Part shown: positions 29,877 through 39,504 of the stretch, piece after piece
Position numbering within the stretch: position 1 is the first letter of the stretch
How the letters are laid out: each line of letters opens with the position of its first letter
Source of the DNA: Pseudahrensia aquimaris
GTDB lineage: Bacteria > Pseudomonadota > Alphaproteobacteria > Rhizobiales > Rhizobiaceae
DNA: 64,000 nucleotides
NCBI RefSeq assembly: GCF_042676045.1
Contig: NZ_JBHTJV010000006.1
Span: forward strand, 1 to 64,000
Direction: 5' to 3'
Notes under the pieces: model-generated
Seen by the model: the letters and a program-made list of their open reading frames with translations, nothing else
What the model was told of the DNA's origin: nothing
Database searches by the model: none
Position numbers and translations under genes: made by a program

Positions 29877-31876
29877 TTGAGTTGCTCTATCGCAAATAGA
29901 GTGACCGTTACGATGACTGAGAGCCAGGCGCTGATAAACAGAGCAGCACCACCCCTCATGAATGGATCATAAGCGGATTTGCGAGCCCAGCTAGCGACAC
30001 GCAAGCGAACTTTGTTGCTCAGCAAAGCGGGGCCAAGCGCGAACAAGGCAAATCCAAGATGCAAAATCGTGGGCAGCAAGGTCGAGCCGAAAACCAACAA
30101 CAACCATGTGAAATCCTGCGGCGAGGTGCTTAGGCTGGCGATAATTGAATCCGAACAAGCACTTTGAACGCCGGTTACACCTTTCACAGAAGAGTGTGCG
30201 AGGCCTGACAAAGCAGGATCAATATTTTCAAGGCAGGTTAGTGCACCGGATTGCAGAGGGAATGCGCTCAAACCCGCAGCCCAGTTTAAGCCGACCGCCA
30301 CAGCAGAAGCTGTGAGCACCAAAGCCACAAGCAGAAACACTGCCAAAGTCAGATCAAGACCGCTGAAAAAGAGCGTTCTCACACCAAATTTCTGAGCACC
30401 CAGACGCAGAGCAAGTCTGGTGAGGCCGATTGACATAAAATCAAACAGTGCATTGATCAGCGGCAGCAGACCGATGAGGAAATAGTATGAGAACCAAAAC
30501 TGCTGGCCAGCAGCGATGACCATCAGCGCGGCAGCCCCAAGCGTGACTATCGCATAGATTACCACGCCTTTCTTCTGGCTTCCTCTCGCGTATCCGGGTT
30601 TGATGAAGCGCGAAATCAGTTTCAGGCAGACGAAGAAAATGATGATGTTCAGCGAGTGATTGAGCACAGTGTGGGTGATGTTCACTACAGGGTCGGTATA
30701 CCCCATCTGGTCACGGCCAGTGATGAATTCCGATATTTCGACCAATGGCAGAAACAGAAAGCTGAGCGAAGCGCCAGCGATGGCCGCCGCAGCAATTGCG
30801 CCCGCAACGGTGTCGAACAAGCGCAGTCCAACGCCCAGGATGAAGGCAAACGAAATCATGTTCATGGCGCCAGCGCCCACCAGGATATTCCAGTAGACAG
30901 ACCAAAGGTATGTCGTGCCGGCCAAGTTGATGACTAAGGCTAGTGCGCACAGCGCGATACGGTTCTTATCGTTGGTCTGACTGCGAGCGACAAAAGATAA
31001 AGCGATGGGGACTAGAAAAGACAGGGCCACCAAAGCGCGACGCGAAGCATCGGGTTCTGGTGGCCATAGCTGGAGAAATCCTAGCTGCTGTCCCGCTCCG
31101 GTTATCGTCCATTGTAGAAGTAAAAGTGCAGCAGGGTATACAATCGCGAAGCCCCATGCCTTTTCATAAAGCCCGATGCTCCAGTTTCTGTTGATCGAGT
31201 TTTGAGGCAGATTGCGGAACTGATCGGGCGTGAGAAACAAGCGGTCTGTCCAGGCCAGAGTTCGTTCAACTACGTCCAGATAACGATCGCGCCAAGTCCC
31301 GCGCTCCAGCCATTGCGCCCTTGAATTGGCTCCACTGCCTTCAAAGCCGAAGAAGTAAAACAGGACGAATAGTATGGCGGTGCACCATGCGAAAAACCGT
31401 GGAAACGAAAACCTTCCATCGGGCCAGATGTTTGCTGCGATGGATGAGAGACCGTCTAGTATTTCAGCACTCAAGACGATCAGGGCGATCAGCAAGCCAA
31501 TGCCAAGAAGTTGCTTTTGGAAAGGCGTGGAACCTCCTCGATCAAAGCCCTGGGCCGTTACAAGAGTGTGATCAGGGACTGAGCCAGCAAAAGGGGATAG
31601 CGTATCATTGCTTCCAATCCGGTCTTGCCGTCCTTCATCAATGGTTTCCCGCCAACGCAAAGAAGCCGGCACATCGGCCAGATCAATTTCCAACGCATCG
31701 CAGATTTTTTTGGCCGTGGCGGATGTTATCCGAGGTCGGGTGCCGCGCTCGATGTTGGAGATATAACCTTTTCGGTCAAGGTTTCCCAAAGCCTCCGCTG
31801 CAAGCGCTTCCTGCGTCAGGCCGAGCGTTGTCCTGCGTTGCTTTACCAGAACTCCAAACGCAGAGAGATCATCCAT
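29864..31876 (-). CDS. Polytopic membrane protein with N-terminal XRE helix-turn-helix
   Basis: About 670 residues from the ATG at 31876; a TTG at 31909 would add 11 residues, and neither has a strong ribosome site. Seen: an XRE-type HTH (VKQRRTTLGLTQEALAA...YISNIERGTRPRI, residues ~7-60), a short linker, then a region with about ten or more hydrophobic segments from residue ~125 to the end. No catalytic motif recognised. A DNA-binding head joined to a large membrane region suggests a membrane-tethered one-component regulator or a sensor. It is divergent from the RTX gene at 32284, with a repeated dyad (32068-32102) in the shared upstream region. Regulation of the RTX gene is only inferred from position. 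Confidence 0.7.
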   Translation of the reverse strand: MDDLSAFGVLVKQRRTTLGLTQEALAAEALGNLDRKGYISNIERGTRPRITSATAKKICDALEIDLADVPASLRWRETIDEGRQDRIGSNDTLSPFAGSVPDHTLVTAQGFDRGGSTPFQKQLLGIGLLIALIVLSAEILDGLSSIAANIWPDGRFSFPRFFAWCTAILFVLFYFFGFEGSGANSRAQWLERGTWRDRYLDVVERTLAWTDRLFLTPDQFRNLPQNSINRNWSIGLYEKAWGFAIVYPAALLLLQWTITGAGQQLGFLQLWPPEPDASRRALVALSFLVPIALSFVARSQTNDKNRIALCALALVINLAGTTYLWSVYWNILVGAGAMNMISFAFILGVGLRLFDTVAGAIAAAAIAGASLSFLFLPLVEISEFITGRDQMGYTDPVVNITHTVLNHSLNIIIFFVCLKLISRFIKPGYARGSQKKGVVIYAIVTLGAAALMVIAAGQQFWFSYYFLIGLLPLINALFDFMSIGLTRLALRLGAQKFGVRTLFFSGLDLTLAVFLLVALVLTASAVAVGLNWAAGLSAFPLQSGALTCLENIDPALSGLAHSSVKGVTGVQSACSDSIIASLSTSPQDFTWLLLVFGSTLLPTILHLGFALFALGPALLSNKVRLRVASWARKSAYDPFMRGGAALFISAWLSVIVTVTLFAIEQLKILV

Positions 31877-32283
31877 TTTGTAATGCACTGCCCACTTGCC
31901 GCGCCCCAAACGCTTTTACCCCTCAACTGACAAAAAAATCTAATGCGGAATATCTAAGAAATAAAGGGATGGGAAATCGACTTGTTTCGATGCTGAGTTG
32001 TGGGTTTGAATCGCCTTCAGCCGTGCAACGAGTACTGTTTTCGTCGGAAAACCCAGTAAAACGGCGCGATGTAACCGAATTACACCGAGGATGTAACCGA
32101 ATGTAATTTATTGGCCCCACATTGGCAGGGTAGCTTGCTTGCACTGTTCGGCTGGGGGCGTGCGGAACGTATCTTTGATCGCGAATACCGGTTGTTGAGA
32201 CAGCGGTTCACTTGTGCGCGTTTGCGCGAAAAGAACTCAGTTTTTCAATCTGGAGCGCCAACTGATTTGACAGGATTCGCACA
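31877..32283. promoter_or_regulatory. Divergent intergenic region between XRE membrane protein and RTX gene
   Basis: About 400 bp with no credible gene. It holds the dyad and direct repeat described at 32068-32102 and must contain the start signals of both flanking genes. No convincing -35/-10 pair can be assigned by eye. Confidence 0.5.
32068..32102. promoter_or_regulatory. Operator-like element: 13-bp direct repeat containing a dyad
   Basis: GATGTAACCGAAT occurs at 32068-32080 and again at 32090-32102, 22 bp apart (about two helix turns). The first copy extends into the dyad TGTAACCGAATTACA (TGTAA, 5 bp, TTACA). This is the layout of a binding site for a dimeric regulator. The XRE protein encoded next door is a candidate ligand, by inference only. 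Confidence 0.5.
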
Positions 32284-35200
32284 ATGCCAGACACGCCCCT
32301 TTATTTCGGAACTTTTCAAACTCGACAGGACTCCTTCTTCGAAGCGATCGCGCCCGGATTTAAGGATGCGACGAATTGGATTCCGCTATCGCCGGTGCGC
32401 GAAGTGGCCCTGATGATCAATGCGTCAGGCAATATCATTCGCGTCGAAAGAGACATCGAAGGCGAAAATGTTACATCAACAAGTTCCGTGTTGTTGGGTT
32501 ACCCGGCAGCAAAGCTTTTAGGAACGGAAGACATATCTGGTACTGGCTATGAATATTCGGATATAGACCGGCTGGCAGTTGGTTCTGCAGATTTGGGCGT
32601 CTTGATCGAAGCGAGCGATGGAGATGTTCACTACGTGGTGTTTGATGAGAACAACGCTGTCCTTCGCGATTACAACTTAACGGATTTGTACCCCGCTGAG
32701 ACCATTACGCAACCACAGTTTTTGGCGGAAAGCCCCACCGGAGACATTCTCGTGGAAGTGGGACGAGATGCCGGAAGTCTAGCGCTTGGGTTCGATATAA
32801 CGATCGCTGTGCTGCGCGCCAACGGAACGGTCGAACCAGTCTCTACCCTTACCAACGAAGCCTACAGCCTCAGAGAAGCCGTGGCACTTGATGGAGGTGG
32901 TTATGCTCTGATTTATATAGACTCTGATACACTGAGCAATGATACGATACTGCAATATGTGAATGGCGACGGAACGCTGGGCTACAGCACCCGTCTCGAT
33001 GCAGACCTTAGCAACACCAGCAAGGTGCAAATTGCCTACGACGATGTAAACAATCAGGTCGTTGCGATCTACAGGTCAGGCGGCGAGGTCTACGGACAGG
33101 TTTTAGACAACAGTGGAAATGTTGTTGTTGCGGAAACTAATCTTAGCGCAAGTTTGGGGGCAAATACACCGGCAGAACTGACGGCTTTGGATGACGGCAC
33201 GTTTATCCTTTATGATAGGTACCTAGATACTGCAATTCATATAGACAGCACGCTTGCGGCGCTTGGCACGGCCATAAGTTTGGACCTCAACAGTTTTTAC
33301 ACGACGTTCGCAGTTGACTTCGGACAAATTTACGGCGCAGTCGAGCACATCACCCGGCAGGCTTTCCTTACCATAGACGCCCCCAATGGACTGCAAGTCA
33401 GACCTGACGAGTTCATGTTTACCGGCACCGACGACACGTTCACCGCAACCGGCTTTGGCTATCAGCGCGGTTACATGGGAGCCGGCAATGATGTCCTGAC
33501 GGAGGGTGCTGGTTCCAACCTCGATGTCTATCTGATGGAAGGCGACGACACGTTTGTCAGCAACGGCGTGTTCGGAAGTGGAGGCTCTGTCGCGAATGGT
33601 GGCGATGGTTTTGACACGTATGATGACAGTGCAGCTCAAACATTACGCTATGTGTATCTGAGCACTGGTAAGCTGCAAATCGCTAACGGCACCACTGCCA
33701 ACTTCGATGAAATTTCAAACTTCGAAAGCTACATCGCCAGCGACAACGGGGCGCGGATTTATGATTCCTCCATCAATGAATTGTTGATCGGCGGCAGCGC
33801 TGCGGACCGTTTCTACAGCCGCTACGGCGATGATGAATTGCGTGGGGGGGATGGCGATGACGCCTATTACCTCAACACATACAAGTCTTTCCAAAATGCG
33901 CGAAGCGTCACCATCGTGGAGAACAATAACGAGGGAACAGACGTTATCCGTTTCGGCAACAATGTCCTTCACGGCATCAATTTCAATCTTGATACAGGCA
34001 CCGGCACGCAGGGGCTCAACACTTTCACGTTTTCATCCATCGAGAATATTCGGGGCACCGGCGAAAACGACACGATTGTCGGTTCGAACGGTGTGAACAT
34101 CATCGTCGGCGAGGAAGGTCAGGACGTGCTGATGGGCCTTGGCGGGGATGATGAAATCTTCGGCGAGGAAGCCGGTGATATTCTGGTCGGTGGTGGCGGT
34201 TCCGATATCGTCAGTGGCGGTATAGGCAACGACCAGTTTTATCATGTCGATGTCAACAGTGCGACGACTGACACATATGGCGGCGGGGCAGGCGAGGATT
34301 CTCTCTATCTGCGTGACTATCTCGTTGGCGGGGGCCTCGGTGACTGGACGATCTCCAATGCCACCATTGATCTGGATGGTGGAACGTCCTTCGTCGGCCT
34401 TCATCAAATCAACATGACAAGCATCGAAAACGTCTACGCCGGTCTTGGCGACGACATGATAGAGGGCGATTCGGAAGCCAACAAATTGTCCGGCAATGAT
34501 GGCGACGACGCCCTGTTCGGATATGCCGGCGACGACACGCTGGATGGTGACGATGACAACGATATTCTCGTTGGTGGAGCTGGAAACGACCTGATCCGCG
34601 GCGGTGCGGGCAATGATACATTCTATCAATGGTATCAAGGCGATTACACCGACACGATTGAAGGCGGTGCGGGCACAGACACGATCCGCATGGAATATCA
34701 CTCAACAAATTCGTCATTCAACCATGTGCCGAATACGCCTCTACAGGTCGATGGATCCATTGGGCAAATCACCATCAACGGTAACATCGTTGTTAATTAT
34801 TCAGGCATCGAACAATTCTACCTGGGCAATTCCTTTGACGTATTTGACGGCGGCTTCGACGCTGAAATCGTTCACGGCCTGGACGGCGACGACACGTTGA
34901 ACGGCGGCTTCAATACTGATCAGCTTTTTGGTGGCGATGGTGTCGATACAATCAACGGCGGCAGCGGTGCCGACAAGATTGAGGGTGGCGCAGGTGAGGA
35001 TATCCTCAGTGGCGGCACGGGCAATGATGCCTTCTTCTATAGTTCATCATCAGACTTCAATGTGAACGAAACCATTGACGGCGGGGATGACATCGACCGT
35101 TTGGTGGTCGACATGGCTGACGGAAACGAAATCGAGTTCAACAATATCAGCATTCAGTCGATTGAAGAGCTTGAGTTCGACATCGAAAACAGCCTCGGCC

Positions 35201-36864
35201 AGGGGCGCAATAACACCGTCTATTTTGACAGCGATCAATTCGCGGCAGGCGGAATTTCGACAAGCCTGCACGTTCTTGGCAGCGACGGGCAAGCCAGCGG
35301 ACAGGATGAACTTTATATCTCTGTCCTAGGGGCACAGTCGTGGGACTTTTCCGGCTTCACCTTCACGCAGTGGGGGCGCCCGGAGCAGCTTTTGCAATTC
35401 ACCGGCGACAATGGTGACAACGATATCGAAGCGACATCCACCGACGACCGATTGCTCGGCCGTGACGGCGACGACATTTTGTGGGGCAATGGCGGTAATG
35501 ATTACATCGACGGTGGCGACGATGACGACATCATTTCGGGCGGGACAGGTGCCGATACCCTGATCGGAGGCCTTGGCATCGATACAGCTGACTACACCTA
35601 CACCAACGGCAACCTCACTGTGAACATGGACACAGGTCAGGCCTTTGGCACATCAGCAGGCTGGGGTGGAGAAACCCTGACCGGTTTCGAAAACCTGATC
35701 CTGGGCGGTGGCGACGATATCATCACCGGTGATAACCATGCCAACCGCATCGACGGCGGTGGCGGCGCTGACACGATTTTTGGCGGCGCTGGTAACGACA
35801 CCCTGATTGGCGGGTTTGGTGATGATACGCTTGATGGCGGCAGCGACACCGACACGGCCGACTACAGCTATTCAAACAGCAATATCACAATCGATCTGGC
35901 GGCAGGCGAAGCTTACCCAACCAGCGCTGGTAACTCCGTTGGAGATACCCTGATCTCCATCGAGAACGTAACCGGTGGTGGCGGCAACGATATCATCATA
36001 GGCAATGCAGGCAATAATGTGCTGAAGGGCGCTGGCGGCAGTGATCAATACTACGTCCAAGACGCAGGCGACACAATCATCGAAGAACTGGGCGAGGGAT
36101 ACGACCGCATTTATGTCGATGGCGTCTCCTCATGGACGCTTTCGGAAAACGTGGAGCGCCTGACGTTCCTGGATGGCAACAATCACACAGCCACGGGTAA
36201 CGCGCTCGACAATCGGCTCGAGGGAAATGCCGGCGATGACACATTCGTATTGGACTCCGGCGGCAATGACATTTTCTCCGGCGGTCAAGGGCAAGATACG
36301 TTCGATGCCCGCAACGGGTCTCTTGGCATTGACATAGACCTCCTGAGTGGCACCCATGGCGGCGACGCGGCGGGGGACCTGTTCGCGTCGATGGAAGTCT
36401 TCTGGGGTTCGGACTCTGCCGCAGTATCGGACACCATGGTTGCAGGCGCTGGCCGGGCAAAGTTCTACGGTTTCAGCGGCAATGACTCGCTGACGGGCGG
36501 TAACACCGTGGACTATCTGGATGGTGGGGTCGGCAATGACGTCCTTTCAGGCATGGGCGCGCGTGACGGGCTGCGAGGCTTTATTGGGAACGACACTTTG
36601 ACGGGTGGAGCCGATCGGGATTACTTCCAATACGTCTTCGCCGAGTTCGATCACGATACGATCACGGATTATGAGGATGGATTGGACTATCTGCGTGTGT
36701 ACTCGGCAGTGGCGGATGACGTGTCGGATTTCACCATCGCAGGAAATGGTACTTCCACGGTAACGCTAACCCTCAACGACGGCACCGCAGAGAACACCAT
36801 CACCATCAACGGCAATGGCGGTTCAAACGTTACCATTGATGATGGCGATTTCCAGTTCTACTGA
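32284..36864 (+). CDS. RTX calcium-binding protein, secreted (about 1526 residues)
   Basis: ATG start with AGGA 9 bp upstream. Seen: an N-terminal ~370-residue region rich in beta-strand-like segments without recognised domain, then repeated RTX nonapeptide blocks (for example near 34130-34230, 34490-34620, 34890-35030, 35450-35580, 35740-35850, 36470-36620) of the form GGxGxDxh. The C-terminus is acidic with an aromatic end (DGDFQFY). There is no N-terminal signal peptide, as expected for type I secretion. Known: RTX domains fold on binding calcium outside the cell; functions include adhesins, proteases, lipases and S-layer proteins. No enzymatic motif is visible, so an adhesin or matrix role is the default. 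No secretion genes lie nearby. Confidence 0.85.
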   Translation: MPDTPLYFGTFQTRQDSFFEAIAPGFKDATNWIPLSPVREVALMINASGNIIRVERDIEGENVTSTSSVLLGYPAAKLLGTEDISGTGYEYSDIDRLAVGSADLGVLIEASDGDVHYVVFDENNAVLRDYNLTDLYPAETITQPQFLAESPTGDILVEVGRDAGSLALGFDITIAVLRANGTVEPVSTLTNEAYSLREAVALDGGGYALIYIDSDTLSNDTILQYVNGDGTLGYSTRLDADLSNTSKVQIAYDDVNNQVVAIYRSGGEVYGQVLDNSGNVVVAETNLSASLGANTPAELTALDDGTFILYDRYLDTAIHIDSTLAALGTAISLDLNSFYTTFAVDFGQIYGAVEHITRQAFLTIDAPNGLQVRPDEFMFTGTDDTFTATGFGYQRGYMGAGNDVLTEGAGSNLDVYLMEGDDTFVSNGVFGSGGSVANGGDGFDTYDDSAAQTLRYVYLSTGKLQIANGTTANFDEISNFESYIASDNGARIYDSSINELLIGGSAADRFYSRYGDDELRGGDGDDAYYLNTYKSFQNARSVTIVENNNEGTDVIRFGNNVLHGINFNLDTGTGTQGLNTFTFSSIENIRGTGENDTIVGSNGVNIIVGEEGQDVLMGLGGDDEIFGEEAGDILVGGGGSDIVSGGIGNDQFYHVDVNSATTDTYGGGAGEDSLYLRDYLVGGGLGDWTISNATIDLDGGTSFVGLHQINMTSIENVYAGLGDDMIEGDSEANKLSGNDGDDALFGYAGDDTLDGDDDNDILVGGAGNDLIRGGAGNDTFYQWYQGDYTDTIEGGAGTDTIRMEYHSTNSSFNHVPNTPLQVDGSIGQITINGNIVVNYSGIEQFYLGNSFDVFDGGFDAEIVHGLDGDDTLNGGFNTDQLFGGDGVDTINGGSGADKIEGGAGEDILSGGTGNDAFFYSSSSDFNVNETIDGGDDIDRLVVDMADGNEIEFNNISIQSIEELEFDIENSLGQGRNNTVYFDSDQFAAGGISTSLHVLGSDGQASGQDELYISVLGAQSWDFSGFTFTQWGRPEQLLQFTGDNGDNDIEATSTDDRLLGRDGDDILWGNGGNDYIDGGDDDDIISGGTGADTLIGGLGIDTADYTYTNGNLTVNMDTGQAFGTSAGWGGETLTGFENLILGGGDDIITGDNHANRIDGGGGADTIFGGAGNDTLIGGFGDDTLDGGSDTDTADYSYSNSNITIDLAAGEAYPTSAGNSVGDTLISIENVTGGGGNDIIIGNAGNNVLKGAGGSDQYYVQDAGDTIIEELGEGYDRIYVDGVSSWTLSENVERLTFLDGNNHTATGNALDNRLEGNAGDDTFVLDSGGNDIFSGGQGQDTFDARNGSLGIDIDLLSGTHGGDAAGDLFASMEVFWGSDSAAVSDTMVAGAGRAKFYGFSGNDSLTGGNTVDYLDGGVGNDVLSGMGARDGLRGFIGNDTLTGGADRDYFQYVFAEFDHDTITDYEDGLDYLRVYSAVADDVSDFTIAGNGTSTVTLTLNDGTAENTITINGNGGSNVTIDDGDFQFY

Positions 36865-37112
36865 TCGCGTCTATCCAGATTTCCCCGCGACCTTGGCGGA
36901 CCACCGTCAAGATCGCTCCCAACCGCAGCAAACCGCGTCACTCTGAACGCCAAGCTGAAGGTAATTATTCGCCTGCAAGAAAATTAAGCTGTTATCGTCG
37001 TCAGAGGAAGCATGGTTAAGCTGAGGGGCTCAAGTCGGGTGAGACCCTCAAACCAGAAGCTCACCGTCAATCACCAGTCGATTAAGACCAAACACCACAA
37101 ACCAAGAAGCGC
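36865..37112. other. Intergenic region with imperfect hairpin
   Basis: Between the RTX gene and the convergent MFS gene. A hairpin pairs 37023-37031 with 37041-37049 (GAGGG...CTC against GAG...CCCTC, one mismatch) but has no T-tract on either side. Nothing else recognised. Confidence 0.3.
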
Positions 37113-38414
37113 TCATTCTTCTGGCTCCTGCTTGGGAGTATTATTCTCAAATAGACCATCTGATTGCTGGTCTGCATCCAGCTCGTTTTGATTGGCTCCC
37201 AAAGCCGCTGTCTCGGGGGTGGAAGCCCGCGCGAGAGGGCTGGCCTGAAACACGACCTTGTCTTTCTCCTTGACCGCGGGCGCGGTAGTAAGGCGCCAAA
37301 TGGCGAACAGGGTCAGGACGATATGCGCCAAACCAGTGACAGCGAATAGACTGGCAGCGCCTGTTAAAGTCATCGCAAAGCCAGCAAGCGTCGGGCCGAC
37401 AATTGAGCCGATGCCAAAAACCAGAAGCAGCCCGCCGCTGACCTGAATATACGTTCCCGGTTCGGCGTGATCGTTCGCATGGGCCACGATCACGGGATAC
37501 ATCGAGAAGACGGTCGCGCCGAACAGGGCCGAAAATGCCAGCACCATCATCGGCTGGGCCGCTCCGCTGAAGAAAAGCAGCGCATCGGCGATAAGCGCAA
37601 AGACTGTAATACCGATCAGCACCTTACGACGGTCCAAGCGATCTGATGCGATCCCGACGGGAATTTGCAATGCCGCGCCCGCCAGAATCGGGATGCTTGC
37701 GAACAGGGCAACCTCATTGAGGCTCAATCCGCTACGCGCTGCGTATACGGCGGCAAGTGTTCCGAAGGCTGCGTTTGAGATTCCCACCATCAGAACCGCA
37801 AATACGGCGATGGGTGAATTCTTCCACAAACCTTTCATGTTCAGCGATACCTGCGTCAGCGGGCGCGGTGTGGTGGTCGCGCTAATCGCTGTTGGCAGAA
37901 GCGCGAGGCAATAGACCATCGCAGCCAAAACGAAGAAAAAGTAGCCGTTCGTGTCGCCCAGCGTTAACACCATTTGCCCCGCTGTCGTGGCGGCCAGATT
38001 GACCATCGTATAGACTCCAAAAACGCGCCCACGCGAGGCCGCATCGGAGCGTTCGTTCAGCCAGCTTTCCACGATCATCGCTGCGCCCGCAAAGCAGAAG
38101 CCGGAAAGCGCGCGCAAGGGAATCCAGAACCAAGGTGTTAGAAAAATCAGCGAAAGCAAAACGGCAATTGCTGCAATCGCACACATGGCTCCGAAAGCGC
38201 GAATATGACCGACACGGGCCACCAGCGCAGGAGTGCGAAGACATCCTGCCACATAACCCAACGCCCATCCGGTTCCAAGCAGACCCAATGAAGCGGCTGA
38301 AAAGCCTTCCGCCTCGCCACGAACCGGCAGGATCAAGCCGTTCACGCCGCCTGCAAACAACAGAAACGCAGACCCCATCAACAGAGCGGTTAGTGGAAGA
38401 AGGCTTTTGACCAT
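37113..38414 (-). CDS. MFS transporter, YcaD-like
   Basis: About 433 residues from the ATG at 38414; the frame extends 15 residues further upstream but family members begin at MxxxLLPLTALLxGSAFLLF. Seen: twelve hydrophobic segments, RGEAEGFSAASLGLLGTGWALGYVAGC near the N-terminus and a SDRLDRRKVL loop between the halves, as in MFS drug or metabolite exporters. Known: YcaD-type carriers move small molecules by proton coupling; substrate undefined. A charged low-complexity C-terminal tail of about 50 residues follows the last helix. Its upstream neighbour is a MarR-family remnant, which in intact form could have controlled it. Confidence 0.88.
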   Translation of the reverse strand: MVKSLLPLTALLMGSAFLLFAGGVNGLILPVRGEAEGFSAASLGLLGTGWALGYVAGCLRTPALVARVGHIRAFGAMCAIAAIAVLLSLIFLTPWFWIPLRALSGFCFAGAAMIVESWLNERSDAASRGRVFGVYTMVNLAATTAGQMVLTLGDTNGYFFFVLAAMVYCLALLPTAISATTTPRPLTQVSLNMKGLWKNSPIAVFAVLMVGISNAAFGTLAAVYAARSGLSLNEVALFASIPILAGAALQIPVGIASDRLDRRKVLIGITVFALIADALLFFSGAAQPMMVLAFSALFGATVFSMYPVIVAHANDHAEPGTYIQVSGGLLLVFGIGSIVGPTLAGFAMTLTGAASLFAVTGLAHIVLTLFAIWRLTTAPAVKEKDKVVFQASPLARASTPETAALGANQNELDADQQSDGLFENNTPKQEPEE

Positions 38415-38538
38415 GGCACCGCTCAAGACCGCGTTGTTTGCTTGCAGATACAGATACAAGAAATCTCGCGGAGATGAACACCTAATACAAAGGCTAGTCA
38501 GTGTTCTCGCCGGGTTCTGCCAGCTTACGACTCATACC

Positions 38539-38570
38539 AGAAAAGCCTCATGTAGCTATGAAGCCTTTCT
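38539..38570 (-). terminator. Hairpin downstream of MarR remnant
   Basis: A 13-bp imperfect stem (38539-38551 with 38558-38570, two wobble or mismatch positions) and a 6-nt loop, 15 bp beyond the stop of the MarR fragment. The T-rich part lies inside the stem, so efficiency is uncertain. Confidence 0.4.
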
Positions 38571-38585
38571 AGAGATGGATGTTCA

Positions 38586-38870
38586 TCAGGTGAAACTGCT
38601 ACTGTTGCGCAATTTATCGAGGCGCAAGGCGGCGTCCTCCATCCATAATTTGACAAGCGCAAGCTCAGCATCGGTGAACGATGCCGCCATGACCGAGACA
38701 AACTGTATTTGAACCCCACGCGCTTGAACGGCAACTGATCTCCCTTTGGACGTAAACGACAGCAACCATGCCCGTTGATCTGCTTCAGATTGGCGTCGCT
38801 GGATTAGCCCTTCGGTTTTAAAACGCGAGATGAGCGCACCAATCCCGCTCTTTGCCGAGGATTTCTGAAA
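38586..38870 (-). pseudogene. MarR-family regulator fragment (C-terminal part)
   Basis: Reading the minus strand gives KSGIGALISRFKTEGLI, then QRRQSEADQRAWLLSFTSKG and a C-terminal helix ending SSSFT and a stop at 38586. This matches the recognition helix, wing (DQRAW) and last helices of MarR regulators. Upstream of residue KSSAKS the reading no longer looks like MarR and runs into a stop at 38931, and no start codon with a ribosome site is present, so the N-terminal half is lost. It lies directly upstream of the MFS exporter gene; MarR proteins often repress such exporters. Probably a decayed gene. Confidence 0.6.
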
Positions 38871-39504
38871 GCTCCGATCCGCAACAAGTGGAAGCCAGTA
38901 ATTGGGGGCTCCCTCATTACTTACCGACGCCTATTGAAACTCTGGCAAAAGCACAAATTGAGCTGCCGCTTGACCGGTTGCGATACACATTGGAACTATC
39001 TCTACTTCCAGTTCCGCGCACTGGATGGAACGCTTTACGCGCCAGGATATTCTAAAGGTGCCGCGCTGTTGCGAAAGGGGCTCGTGACAAATGAACGGTC
39101 CTTCGAAGTGCTTGGAGTTTAAAAGCCAGTGTCAGCTTTGCCGGAAGCTATTGTCCACTGGAAAGACAGTAAGGAAAAACTGATCGGCTAAGCCCTATCG
39201 TTAGAGCCCAAGTGATGACCTTCTAAAACCAACTATGACACCTTAGGTACAGGCACCTTCAATGAGCAAGCCACAATGGTCGTATTGCTGACCTCTGTGT
39301 TTTTCCAAAAAGCGTATGGCCGATATTTGTAGATATCTGATGCTGAAGAATGGGGCTAGCGATATTTTTTTGTATAGCAACTGAAGAGAAAATCGGCGGT
39401 TGCTCTGACATTGGCAAGATCAACTATCCACTATCCACTATCCACTGGAAGCCTGAATTAGGGCGCTCTCAACAGATACGCAAATGTGCCTGGTTTTTCT
39501 CGGG
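38871..39504. other. Decayed intergenic DNA without recognisable gene
   Basis: No credible complete gene. A plus-strand frame (38934-39122) reads DGTLYAPGYSKGAALLRKGL and after an in-frame stop continues to 39195 (ALPEAIVHWKDSKEKLIG), which could be the relic of an unidentified gene. A heptamer repeat sits at 39424-39444. The base composition is more AT-rich than the flanking genes. Confidence 0.4.
39424..39444. repeat. Three tandem copies of CTATCCA
   Basis: The 7-mer CTATCCA occurs three times back to back, followed by CTGG. Short slippage-type repeat, outside any gene. Confidence 0.9.
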
